Source: Muribaculaceae bacterium (GTDB lineage: Bacteria; Bacteroidota; Bacteroidia; Bacteroidales; Muribaculaceae). Taken from it: a DNA stretch of 32,923 nucleotides. The first letter of the stretch is position 1. The number at the start of each line of letters is the position of its first letter. Both the position numbers and the translations under genes were made by a program. Under the pieces are notes generated by a model. It ran no database searches, was not told the origin of the DNA, and was given only the letters and a program-made list of their open reading frames with translations. The DNA lies in contig JAFUWD010000066.1 of assembly GCA_017483645.1 (NCBI GenBank), forward strand, positions 1 to 32,923, written 5' to 3'. Positions 8,614-18,728 of the stretch are shown in pieces.

Positions 8614-9117
8614 TTAGAACAGTGGAATCGACGATTGGGTGTAGACGTACTTCTTTTCGAAGTCCTCTTGCGACATGACGAGCATCAGGATGCCCTGGAT
8701 GAGAGTGATGATGCCAAGCAATCCGCATGAGAGGAGACCCAGGATGAGGAACAGAACACCTGCTCCCGTCTTGCCCAGGTAGAAGTAGTGAACGCCCAGC
8801 CCGCCCAGCAAGATGGCCAGTAGTCCGGCCACGCCGCGGCTTTTTCCCGACGGGCCGTTGGAAAACAGGTCAGTATTCTGCTGCGGTTGCTGTCCATAAG
8901 CATTTTGCTGCCAGCCCTGCTGTTGATTGCCCTGTTGCTGCCAGCCTTGCTGCTGATTGCCGTATTGGGGTTGCTGCTGCTGTTGGGGTTGCTGCTGTTG
9001 CTGCTGTCCTGCATAGGTGAGGTCAACGACATTGCCGCAATAGGGGCAGCGTGCGCGCGGTGTCGAATCTTGTGTGGTGAATGGCCGCCCACACTGCGGG
9101 CACTGATAAGTAAGCAT
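8614..9117 (-). CDS. Zinc-ribbon, Gln-rich, TM2-domain membrane protein
   Basis: The ATG at 9117 gives 167 residues; a TTG two codons upstream is a less likely start. The N-terminus is a CxxC...CxxC zinc ribbon (Cys6, Cys9, Cys24, Cys27). Next is a low-complexity Gln/Gly/Trp linker (about residues 34-80) with repeated QQGWQQ units, and then a TM2 domain with two membrane helices (GVAGLLAILLGGLGVHYFYLG and a second helix with a polar turn). TM2 proteins are widespread but poorly understood. The gene lies 67 nt after yidC and 7 nt before GH25, in the same direction, consistent with an envelope-biogenesis operon. Confidence 0.85.
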   Translation of the reverse strand: MLTYQCPQCGRPFTTQDSTPRARCPYCGNVVDLTYAGQQQQQQPQQQQQPQYGNQQQGWQQQGNQQQGWQQNAYGQQPQQNTDLFSNGPSGKSRGVAGLLAILLGGLGVHYFYLGKTGAGVLFLILGLLSCGLLGIITLIQGILMLVMSQEDFEKKYVYTQSSIPLF

Positions 9118-9184
9118 AGTCAAAACAATTTATAAAGTTAGATAATCGAATCACAAAGTTTGCAACAATCGTGCCAAATCATTC

Positions 9185-11275
9185 TCAACGGCGCTTGCCG
9201 CCTTTCTTCTGCTGCTGGCGCAAGGCCTCTTGCTGCTGGCGCTGAGCCTCCTCAAGGCGTGCCATGAAACCGCTCTTTTTCTTGGGCTTGGCGCGGTTGG
9301 CGGCAATGGTGGCGCGCACTTTTTCCTCGCTCACGAGCAGCCGGCTGCTGTAGGTCTGGGCGATGGTGATGAGCAGCGAGATGAAGTAGTAGTAACTCAG
9401 TCCGGACGCGTAGTTGTTGAAGAACACGAGGAACATGAGCGGCATGAGGTACATCATCCACTTCATGCCCGGCATCTGCTGCGACGACTGCTGCGACTGC
9501 ATGGTGAGCCAGGTGTAGATGATGTTGGTGGCCGTCATGAGCAGGCAGAACAGGCTGATGTGGTTGCCGAAGTAGTTGGTGATGAACGGAATTTGGCCCG
9601 TCCACGACACAATCTTGTCGGGAGCTGAGAGGTCTTGCGCCCAAAGGAACGACTGGCCTCGCAGTTCGATACACGACGGGAAGAAGGTGAACATGGCAAT
9701 CAGGATGGGCATTTGCAGCAGCATGGGCAGGCATCCTCCAAACGGGCTGGCGCCTGCCTGGCTGTAAAGTTCCATGGTCTTCTGCTGACGCTTGATGGCA
9801 TCCTCCTGATTGGGATATTTGGCATTGATAGCCTCAATGTCGGGCTTGAGGAAACGCATCTTGGCCTGCGAAATGTAGGTCTTGTAGGTGAGCGGCGAGA
9901 GCACCAGCTTGATGATGATGGTGAGAATCAAGATGATGATGCCATAGTTGCTCAGGAATGTGCCCAGCCAGTTGAACACCGGAATAATCACACCCGTGTT
10001 GATCCAGCGGAACAGTTTCCATCCCAGCGGGATGAGGCGGGTGAGTTTCAGGTCCTCGGCGGGTGAGTACTTGTCGTAGCTCGAGAGCACCTTGTAGCGG
10101 TTGGGCCCCAGATAGAAATAGAACGATGCCGGCTGCGCCTTGTCGCTGGCGTAGGGCATGGTGGTGTGGATGGTGAGTTGTTTCAAGTATTTTTCGTAGT
10201 CGGGTGTTTCCTTTTGGATTTCGCGGCTGGTGAGCTGTGCGCCCGACATCACGCTGTCGGCAATGAGCACGGCGCTGAAGAACTGGTTTTTGGTCGAAAT
10301 CCATTTCAGCTTGTCTTTGATTTCCTTGTCGTCGTCGCCATTTTCCTTGGTGTACTCCACGTCGCCGCTCGCACCGGAATACTTGTAATAGATGGCCGAG
10401 TTACGCTCCTCAAACATCTTGCCCTCCTCGTGACGGCTCATTTTCTGAGTCCAGTCGAAGTCCACCGTGTTGATGTTGAGCGGAATGACTTGGGTCATGC
10501 CTTGCTGCACCATCTGCATGCGCACCATGTAGCTGCCCGGCACCAGCGTGTACTGCAATCCCCAGCTGGCTCCGTTTCCCAGGTCGATTTGCATGAGCAC
10601 GGTGCTGTCGTTGATTTGGCGCGGGGTGAAGAAGAAATTGCGGGTGTCGAAGCGCTGGGAGTTGTTGCTCAGCGTGAAGCCGTACATATTTTCTCCCGGA
10701 GTGAATACCTCGACCTGCGGGGCGTTGAAGGCCTTGTAGCCCTTGAGCGAGGCCCGGCTGATGATGCCGCCTTTGGTGCTCAGCTCGATGGCCAGTGAGT
10801 CGTTTTCGAGTTTGATGATTTGCTCGGTGCCGCTGAGTGCGCCAGCAAACGAACCGTTCTTGGCATAAACTTCCAAAGCCCGTTTCACAGCTGCCACGGC
10901 CAGGTTGTGAGCTTTGGGATTGGCGCTGGTGTTGGCTGTCGCCTCATCAATGTTGACCGTGGTGTCGCCTGCCACAATGGTGCCCGTGAGCTGCCCGTCG
11001 GTCAGGGCCAATTTCACCTCATTGTTCTCAATCTTTTGCGACTCGGCGGGCATGGCCGCCATGATTTCTCTCAGTTGAGCCACCTCGGTGGTGGTGAGTG
11101 TGTCCACATCGCCCTGCGTGGCATCGAGCTTCTGGGCTTGTGCCTCAACCTGGGCGATGGAGTCCTGAATGCGTCGCTGCTCGGCCAGCTGGGCCTCGGA
11201 GGGTTTGTTCAGCCACATAAAGCCGAAAATCACCGCACACATCAGCAGCATTCCTGTAATCGAATTTTTGTCCAT
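9185..11275 (-). CDS. yidC: Membrane protein insertase YidC
   Basis: The 696-residue protein has the layout of Gram-negative YidC. An N-terminal membrane helix (residues about 6-22) is followed by a large periplasmic beta domain (to about residue 420), then a C-terminal conserved core of five membrane helices including YKTYISQAKMRFLKPDIEAIN and GGCLPMLLQMPILIAMF. The tail is basic and Gln-rich (ending KKGGKRR), as is common in the family. YidC inserts and folds inner-membrane proteins with or without SecYEG. It follows pyrG, a gene order frequent in Bacteroidetes, but has its own promoter, and it heads the run of small envelope genes. Confidence 0.97.
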   Translation of the reverse strand: MDKNSITGMLLMCAVIFGFMWLNKPSEAQLAEQRRIQDSIAQVEAQAQKLDATQGDVDTLTTTEVAQLREIMAAMPAESQKIENNEVKLALTDGQLTGTIVAGDTTVNIDEATANTSANPKAHNLAVAAVKRALEVYAKNGSFAGALSGTEQIIKLENDSLAIELSTKGGIISRASLKGYKAFNAPQVEVFTPGENMYGFTLSNNSQRFDTRNFFFTPRQINDSTVLMQIDLGNGASWGLQYTLVPGSYMVRMQMVQQGMTQVIPLNINTVDFDWTQKMSRHEEGKMFEERNSAIYYKYSGASGDVEYTKENGDDDKEIKDKLKWISTKNQFFSAVLIADSVMSGAQLTSREIQKETPDYEKYLKQLTIHTTMPYASDKAQPASFYFYLGPNRYKVLSSYDKYSPAEDLKLTRLIPLGWKLFRWINTGVIIPVFNWLGTFLSNYGIIILILTIIIKLVLSPLTYKTYISQAKMRFLKPDIEAINAKYPNQEDAIKRQQKTMELYSQAGASPFGGCLPMLLQMPILIAMFTFFPSCIELRGQSFLWAQDLSAPDKIVSWTGQIPFITNYFGNHISLFCLLMTATNIIYTWLTMQSQQSSQQMPGMKWMMYLMPLMFLVFFNNYASGLSYYYFISLLITIAQTYSSRLLVSEEKVRATIAANRAKPKKKSGFMARLEEAQRQQQEALRQQQKKGGKRR

Positions 11276-11333
11276 TTAAATATGTTGTTGTACTATTTTG
11301 TCGAATATATATTTATGTGCACAATATGCCATG

Positions 11334-11365
11334 CAAAGTTACGGAAAAACGAGCGAAAAGACAAA
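11334..11365 (-). promoter_or_regulatory. yidC promoter (-33/-7)
   Basis: On the minus strand TTTG (11362-11365) is followed after exactly 20 nt by TAACTTTG (11334-11341), a full match to the Bacteroidetes consensus. The predicted leader to the yidC ATG at 11275 is about 50 nt. Confidence 0.75.
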
Positions 11366-11465
11366 TATTGTGCCATGCAAATACAATGCCAAACAAGGTT
11401 TGCCAATTTTCGAGAGTGAAGATGCTTGACGGTATGAAGGCAGATGGACCAGGACTAATGGGTGA

Positions 11466-11508
11466 AAATCGGCCCGGGGCGCTGCTTGGGTGCGCTCCGG
11501 GCCGATTT
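11466..11508 (-). terminator. pyrG terminator hairpin
   Basis: A 17-bp stem (11466-11482 with 11492-11508, one G-T pair) closes a 9-nt loop, 17 nt after the pyrG stop. On the minus strand it ends in a short U-rich stretch. It separates pyrG from the yidC promoter. Confidence 0.8.
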
Positions 11509-11524
11509 AGGTCGTTGTCGGGTG

Positions 11525-13189
<1,665 letters not shown>

Positions 13190-13239
13190 TTATTTGAGCA
13201 TTTCCGAGGCGCCGCCTAATTTTCAAAACAATGATTGAA

Positions 13240-14505
13240 TCACGTCACACCATACAACGTGAATGTGATGGCGAGGACAAGGCCGGCAATGATGAGCCCC
13301 AAGAATATGTAGGTGACGTACTTTCGGTTTCTGAACCATAAACGGTGCAAAATCTTAAACAGTTTGAACACCAAACTTGCCAGGTAGGTGAGCAATGCTG
13401 TGAGTAGGGTGGTGAGCAAGAACTGGCGTGCGTTTTGAGCATTCTCCATTTGTGGAAATGAAATGTGCACTGTAAGCCCTTGGTCGCGTATCTGGCGCAA
13501 TTTTGCGGCATTTTTATAGCAAAAACCTCCTTCAATGATGGTGTCCGGCTCGATGGTGGCATAGTCAATCTTCAGCACCGACCCGTAATAGAAACGAAGG
13601 CTGTTCAGCTTGTCACCCTCGAAGTGGAAACGTTCCGTGATTTGTGACAGGTCGCCTAAGGAGAAAAAAGACAAGGCGTCCGTCGTCGACATGAAGGCTG
13701 TGCCACATTCGTAGCTGCCTATGGTGTCGGTGAAAGCAAACAATTGGTCCCACGATAACGTGATGGTGTCGGGATTGATGTTGCCTTCGGCGAATGTGAC
13801 TACTGCGTTTCTGGGCTTCTGGAGTGTGATGGTGGTAGATGTGTGCCCGTCGTCGTGCTGGGTGGTGGTTGTTATGGTGTCGGAGGGTATTGCCGGGTCG
13901 AAATGGAAATGGTTTATTTGCCCCTTTTTGTAAACTCGGTAAGCGTTGAGAACATAAGCCGGACGATTACTCATCGTTATTTCGGTGTGTAAAAGCGAGT
14001 TGTAGTCACTGATGTTGATTCCGCCTGCCATCAAGGGGTCGTGATACAGAGAATCGGCTTTGCGCTGCAACTTATCAAATTGAATGGGTTTGTCCGGTCG
14101 GGTAAATGGGCGATAGCGGCCCACCTCGTCGGCGGTGGTGCTCATCAGCGTGTCGTGTCGGCTCAGCCACAGGCCAGGCTGCCTTCCGATGGTGTCGCCC
14201 CACTGGTCGACCCGGGGGCGGATGTACTTGTGGCGTTTGGGAGGGAAGATTTGGAATCGGGAAAAATCGCGTGCCACCTCAATGTCGTAGCCACTTTTTG
14301 ACAGAGTGCAGGTGGCCAGAGGCTCGGGCTTGATGTGCGTGTCGTACTGGTGGATGATAATAGATTGATACCAAAAATAACCTAAAAAATAGGTTGCAAG
14401 CAGTACGGCAATGATTTTTAAACTGACGATGGCCAGGTTGGCCGAGCCATGCCGGGAAAATAGCTTTGAAAAGATGATCAGTGAATTGGAGCTGAACAGA
14501 TTCAT
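13240..14505 (-). CDS. Membrane protein of unknown function, downstream of the GlpR-like regulator
   Basis: The 421-residue product has one N-terminal membrane helix (about residues 24-48), a long extracytoplasmic region rich in beta strands and Thr/Asp, and two C-terminal hydrophobic helices (about 355-378 and 395-416). I do not recognise the family. It starts only 6 nt after the stop of the DeoR/GlpR-like regulator and is almost certainly cotranscribed with it. That could link it to the G3P locus, but no motif supports a specific role. Downstream, towards pyrG, there is no clear terminator. Confidence 0.75.
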   Translation of the reverse strand: MNLFSSNSLIIFSKLFSRHGSANLAIVSLKIIAVLLATYFLGYFWYQSIIIHQYDTHIKPEPLATCTLSKSGYDIEVARDFSRFQIFPPKRHKYIRPRVDQWGDTIGRQPGLWLSRHDTLMSTTADEVGRYRPFTRPDKPIQFDKLQRKADSLYHDPLMAGGINISDYNSLLHTEITMSNRPAYVLNAYRVYKKGQINHFHFDPAIPSDTITTTTQHDDGHTSTTITLQKPRNAVVTFAEGNINPDTITLSWDQLFAFTDTIGSYECGTAFMSTTDALSFFSLGDLSQITERFHFEGDKLNSLRFYYGSVLKIDYATIEPDTIIEGGFCYKNAAKLRQIRDQGLTVHISFPQMENAQNARQFLLTTLLTALLTYLASLVFKLFKILHRLWFRNRKYVTYIFLGLIIAGLVLAITFTLYGVT

Positions 14506-14511
14506 GGCGTT

Positions 14512-15276
14512 TTACTTGGCTATGATGAGGTCGATGCCCCGTTCCTCGAGGGCCATGACATCCTTGGGCGACACGCCGGCGTCGGTGATGATGGTGTCCA
14601 CGTCCTCCATGTTGGCAATTTTGGCGAATCCGCGTCGCCCGAATTTGCTGCTATCGGCCAGCACGATGGTTTTTTGCGCCGCCTGCATCATCTTCTGGTT
14701 GAGCTCGGCTTCTCTCATGTCGGTGGTGGTGATGCCATATTCGAAGTCGATGCCGTCCACGCCCATGTAAAGTTTGCTGAACGAGCAGTCTTTCAGAATC
14801 GACTCGCTGTATTGGCCCACCACCGAGAGGCTGCTGTGCCTGAGCATGCCTCCGAGCTGGATGATGTCGACCGACTCATTTTGGCTCAGGATTTCGCTCA
14901 CCGGCAGCGACGCGCTCACCACGGTGAGCCGGTGCAGAGGCACGATGCTCCTGGCCAGGGCGTGCACGGTGCTCCCCGACGCGATGATGATGGAGTCGTC
15001 GGTGTTGATGAGCTGTGCCGCCACGCGCCCGATGGCCCGTTTTTCCTCGGTGGCGAGTTTCTCTTTCTCGCTCACGGCCCGGTTGTTGATGTAGGGATTG
15101 ATGAGGATGGCTTTTCCGTGGCTGCGATAGAGCTTGTCCTGCTTTTCGAGCTCGGTGAGGTCTTTGCGGATTGTGACAGACGACACATTGAGCAGGTTCA
15201 CCAAGTCGGAAACCTGGATGGAGCCATGCTTCATGAGCAGTTCCATGATGGTGTTGTGCCGCGATTCTTTGGTCAT
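14512..15276 (-). CDS. glpR: DeoR/GlpR family transcriptional regulator
   Basis: The 254-residue protein is a standard-length DeoR-family repressor. An N-terminal winged helix-turn-helix (about residues 6-57, with VSDLVNLLNVSSVTIRKDLTELE) is followed by the DeoR C-terminal sugar-phosphate sensor domain (IIIASGSTVHALARSI and VLADSSKFGRRGFAKIANM). Family members bind phosphorylated intermediates and derepress nearby catabolic genes. It is divergent from glpABC across 526 nt, so control of that operon by G3P is the natural inference. The gene symbol is by context; the ligand is not visible in the sequence. Confidence 0.85.
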   Translation of the reverse strand: MTKESRHNTIMELLMKHGSIQVSDLVNLLNVSSVTIRKDLTELEKQDKLYRSHGKAILINPYINNRAVSEKEKLATEEKRAIGRVAAQLINTDDSIIIASGSTVHALARSIVPLHRLTVVSASLPVSEILSQNESVDIIQLGGMLRHSSLSVVGQYSESILKDCSFSKLYMGVDGIDFEYGITTTDMREAELNQKMMQAAQKTIVLADSSKFGRRGFAKIANMEDVDTIITDAGVSPKDVMALEERGIDLIIAK

Positions 15277-15313
15277 GGTTTTGAGTTTTTAAATAATAGC
15301 TTATAAATCGATA

Positions 15314-15321
15314 CAAAAGTA
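15314..15321 (-). promoter_or_regulatory. Putative -7 box for glpR
   Basis: The minus strand reads TACTTTTG, matching TAnnTTTG, 38 nt before the glpR ATG. The -33 position lacks a clean TTTG; an A/T-rich stretch is there instead. Confidence 0.5.
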
Positions 15322-15667
15322 ATGAAAAGTTTCGAAGTTAAAAAGATTGGGGGATAAAAAGTTTTGTTTTGTACCTAAGGATTGTGGTTCTGTTTCACAA
15401 TTTCTAACTATACAAGACGATGCCGTGAAGCGACAAGCCCTAAGCCATGTTGGTCGTAAAATATATTAAAGGTGAAAGTAGAGTGATGTGGTGGGTTCGT
15501 GGATGAGAAAAACGAAAGTTAAGGTTTGCGAAACGAAATCTATGAAAGGCTGTTGCGTAAGGAATTTTTTGTCTCTTGGAAGAATATGGGCTTCGTTGTC
15601 GGGGTATTAGAAATCAATAGATTAAATATTTTTTTGCGAATTTTCATGTAAAAAAAACATTAAAATA

Positions 15668-15699
15668 TTTGCTTATAAGAAATATAGTATATACTTTTG
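15668..15699 (+). promoter_or_regulatory. glpABC promoter (-33/-7)
   Basis: TTTG (15668-15671), 20 nt, TACTTTTG (15692-15699): a full consensus match. The predicted transcript would start near 15706, giving a leader of about 95 nt before the glpA ATG at 15803. Confidence 0.75.
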
Positions 15700-15802
15700 C
15701 AGCGAAACTAATTCCATGAATTGTTTCTTCATGTTGAAATGAAAGAGTATAAGAAACTCAATCGTGTCAGATGACAACATAACGCCTTAAAAATAAAAGG
15801 TA

Positions 15803-17428
15803 ATGAACAAAATATACAGCACTCACTACGATGTGATTGTGATTGGTGGTGGAGCCACAGGAGCCGGCACGGCGCGTGATTGCGCGTTGCGTGGGCTGAA
15901 AGTTCTTTTGGTGGAGCGTAACGACTTCACTAATGGCGCCACGGGTCGCAATCACGGATTGCTCCATAGCGGTGCGCGCTATGCCGTGACCGACGGCGAG
16001 AGCGCCACGGAGTGCATCAAGGAGAATATGATTCTGAGGCGCATTGCACGCCATTGTGTGGAAGAAACTGACGGCTTGTTCATTACTCTCCCCGAGGATG
16101 ATTTGGCCTATCAATCGACTTTTGTGGAGGCCTGTCGCAAGGCCGGCATCCGGGCCGACGTGCTCGACCCCGCCGAGGCTCGTCGACTGGAACCTGCAGT
16201 GAATCCCACGCTGATAGGTGCCGTGCGCGTGCCCGATGCCTCGATTGACCCGTTCCGCTTGACGATGGCCAATGTGTACGATGCGCGGTTGCATGGCGCT
16301 CACTGCCTCACATATCATGAGGTGGAAGGATTGATTATCAATCAAAACCGTGTGGAAGGGGTGAAGTTGCTGAACAAGTTCACCGGCGAGCGTGCTGAAG
16401 TCCGTGGCCATATCACCATCAATGCTGCCGGCATTTGGGGGCAGCGCATCGCCTCGATGGCGGGTGCCAAAATCAACATGTTCCCAGCCAAGGGCGCATT
16501 GCTCATTTTTGGTCACCGTGTGAACAACATGGTGATTAACCGCTGCCGCAAGCCGGCCAATGCCGACATTCTGGTTCCCGACGATGCCGTGTGTGTGATA
16601 GGCACCACCAGCGACCGCGTGCCTGTGGAGACCGTCGACGATATGCGTGTCACCGACGAGGAGGTGCAGGTGTTGCTCACCGAGGGCGAGAAACTTGCTC
16701 CTGCGTTGGCCACAACACGCATCTTGAGGGCTTATGCCGGTGTCAGGCCGTTGGTGGCCTCTGACGATGATCCGAGCGGCCGAAGCATCAGCCGTGGCAT
16801 TGTTTGCCTTGACCATGAGAGCCGCGACGGTATCGGGGGCTTCATTACCATCACCGGTGGAAAGATGATGACCTATCGCCTGATGGCCGAAGAAGTGACC
16901 AATATGGCATGTCGCAAACTTGGCCGTGACGTGGCTTGCACCACCGCCGAGACGCCGCTGCCTGGTTCGGAACCGCAACAAGAAAAGAGTATAGAGAAAA
17001 CAATAAGTTTTGCCAGTCGGGCGGCACAGGGCCGCCATGGCGCGCTTGCCGACGAAATCAAGGCCGACCGCCCCTCGGACCGCGCGTTGGTGTGCGAATG
17101 TGAGGGCGTGAGTGTGGCCGAGGTGCGCTATGCCGTGGAGAAGCTGCATGTTCACAATTTGGTGAACCTGCGTCGCCGCACCCGCGTGGGCATGGGCACC
17201 TGTCAGGGCAAGTTGTGCGCTTGCCGGGCCGCGTCGCTGCTCGGACGCTTCGAGGGAGACCCCGAACGGGCCAAACAGCAACTGGCAGGCTTTTTAGATG
17301 AGCGATGGAAGGGCGTGAAACCTGTGGCATGGGGTAGCACCCTGCGTGAAGCCCAACTCACCGCAACAATCTATCAGGGATTATGTGGCATTGACCATGC
17401 CGTGACACGAAAGGAGGGAGAGCAATGA
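15803..17428 (+). CDS. glpA: Anaerobic glycerol-3-phosphate dehydrogenase subunit A
   Basis: The 541-residue flavoprotein starts with a Rossmann FAD motif (VIVIGGGATGAG, residues about 12-22) and the DAO-type fold of G3P dehydrogenases, including GATGRNHGLLHSGARY. Its C-terminal extension carries a BFD-like [2Fe-2S] domain with Cys431, Cys433, Cys467 and Cys472 (CEC...CQGKLC), which is what distinguishes GlpA from aerobic GlpD. GlpA is the catalytic subunit that oxidises sn-glycerol-3-phosphate to dihydroxyacetone phosphate. Its stop overlaps the glpB start by 4 bp. The length matches the E. coli enzyme. Confidence 0.96.
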   Translation: MNKIYSTHYDVIVIGGGATGAGTARDCALRGLKVLLVERNDFTNGATGRNHGLLHSGARYAVTDGESATECIKENMILRRIARHCVEETDGLFITLPEDDLAYQSTFVEACRKAGIRADVLDPAEARRLEPAVNPTLIGAVRVPDASIDPFRLTMANVYDARLHGAHCLTYHEVEGLIINQNRVEGVKLLNKFTGERAEVRGHITINAAGIWGQRIASMAGAKINMFPAKGALLIFGHRVNNMVINRCRKPANADILVPDDAVCVIGTTSDRVPVETVDDMRVTDEEVQVLLTEGEKLAPALATTRILRAYAGVRPLVASDDDPSGRSISRGIVCLDHESRDGIGGFITITGGKMMTYRLMAEEVTNMACRKLGRDVACTTAETPLPGSEPQQEKSIEKTISFASRAAQGRHGALADEIKADRPSDRALVCECEGVSVAEVRYAVEKLHVHNLVNLRRRTRVGMGTCQGKLCACRAASLLGRFEGDPERAKQQLAGFLDERWKGVKPVAWGSTLREAQLTATIYQGLCGIDHAVTRKEGEQ

Positions 17429-18666
17429 GATACGACACCGTGATTATGGGAGGTGGCCTGAGTGGCCTGATGTGCGGTATTGCCTTGTGCAAGGCCGGCC
17501 AGCGTGTGGCGATTGTTACCAGCGGACAAAGCTCGCTTCACTTCAACGGAGGCTCCTTGGAACTATTGGGCTACGTTGACGGACAGCCCGTGACTCATCC
17601 CCTTGAAAGTATCAACCAATTACCTGCCGGACATCCTTATCAGAAGTTAGGCGCCGAGCGCATTGCCGCTTTGGCTCATGAAGCGGCCCTCGTGCTTGCT
17701 GATGCCGGTCTGCACACCACAGGCAACGCCAATGAGAACCATTGCCGCATCAGTCCCATGGGGGTGATGCTTCCCGCTTGGCTCACGCTCGAAGGCTATG
17801 TGGCGCTTCCCATGGGCAAGGACTGCCCGTGGCGTCGTGTGCTGATGGTGAACGTGGAGGGTTATCTTGATTTTCCCGTGGATTTTGTGGTTTCGGGCTT
17901 GCGTAAGCAGGGGCTTGACGTGGTGGTGGCCGATGTGGTGACCGACGAGCTCGAGCAGCGCCGTCACACCCCCTCGGAAATGCGTGCCACACAGTTGGCC
18001 AAGGTGCTGTCGACCCGCGTCGCCACCGAGCATCTGGCCGATGCCATCAATGTGGCGGCAGTCGATGTCGACGCCATCTTGTTGCCCGCTATCATCGGTC
18101 TGACCGACGACTCACTCGAGCGACTGCGCCAGCTGGTGAAACTGCCGTTGCATCTGGTGGCCACCCTGCCTCCAAGCGTGGCCGGCACCCGCATGCAGGC
18201 GCAGCTCCGCCATTACTTCCAGATGCTGGGCGGCACCTATCTGTTGGGCGATACTGTCACTTGCGCTTCCTTCAACGGAGATGCCGTGGCAAGCGTTGAA
18301 ACCGAAAAATTGGGCGATATGCCCCTGCGTGCCACACACTTTGTGTTGGCCACCGGCTCGTTCATGAGCAAAGGGCTTGCGGCCAACTTTGAGCGAGTTT
18401 ATGAGCCCGTAATGAACCTTGATGTGGATGCCGATGGCTCTCGCAGCGAGTGGACCCGTTACGATGTGCTTGAGCCTCAGCCCTATATGACTTATGGTGT
18501 GGCCACGACGGCCGATTTCCACGTTGTAAAAGGCGGCAAGCCCGTGCCCAATGTCTTTGCCATTGGCAGTGTGCTGAGTGGCCACGATGCCGTGAAGAAT
18601 CACGACGGCACCGGTGTGTCGGCACTCACCGGCTTGGCGGTGGCTCATAACATTTTGGGTAAATGA
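17425..18666 (+). CDS. glpB: Anaerobic glycerol-3-phosphate dehydrogenase subunit B
   Basis: The 413-residue protein begins with a nucleotide-binding GGGLSG motif (residues 9-14). It matches GlpB in layout, including SSLHFNGGSLELLG near the N-terminus and the C-terminal NVFAIGSVLSGHD segment before a GTGVSALTG flavin-domain end. In the E. coli enzyme, GlpB is the FMN-containing subunit that passes electrons from GlpA to GlpC. The 4-bp overlap with glpA indicates tight coupling. A 62-nt gap follows before glpC. Confidence 0.94.
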   Translation: MRYDTVIMGGGLSGLMCGIALCKAGQRVAIVTSGQSSLHFNGGSLELLGYVDGQPVTHPLESINQLPAGHPYQKLGAERIAALAHEAALVLADAGLHTTGNANENHCRISPMGVMLPAWLTLEGYVALPMGKDCPWRRVLMVNVEGYLDFPVDFVVSGLRKQGLDVVVADVVTDELEQRRHTPSEMRATQLAKVLSTRVATEHLADAINVAAVDVDAILLPAIIGLTDDSLERLRQLVKLPLHLVATLPPSVAGTRMQAQLRHYFQMLGGTYLLGDTVTCASFNGDAVASVETEKLGDMPLRATHFVLATGSFMSKGLAANFERVYEPVMNLDVDADGSRSEWTRYDVLEPQPYMTYGVATTADFHVVKGGKPVPNVFAIGSVLSGHDAVKNHDGTGVSALTGLAVAHNILGK

Positions 18667-18728
18667 CGGCCATCAACAGAGAATATTAAGATTACACGAT
18701 AAGATTTGATTTATGATTTTTTAGGGTT

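Larger units (their letters stand above)
15277..15802. promoter_or_regulatory. Divergent regulatory region between glpR and glpA
   Basis: These 526 nt hold no convincing gene. They contain an AT-rich promoter for each direction; an inverted repeat ATTGTG-N9-CACAAT (15381-15386 / 15396-15401); and two direct copies of AACGAAA (15511-15517 and 15532-15538) with starts 21 bp apart, both candidate regulator sites. The glpA leader predicted from its promoter is about 95 nt. Confidence 0.6.

Noticed and set aside
8887-9010. CTG/TTG-rich repeat tract as a CRISPR-like or satellite repeat
   Set aside because: It is the coding sequence of the Gln-rich linker of the TM2 protein; the periodicity follows codons and QQGWQQ units.
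15767-17281. A 504-codon open frame on the minus strand, opposite glpA
   Set aside because: It is a mirror of the highly conserved glpA frame. Its translation has no family motif and is rich in His, Gly and Ala, as expected for an antisense shadow in GC-rich coding DNA.
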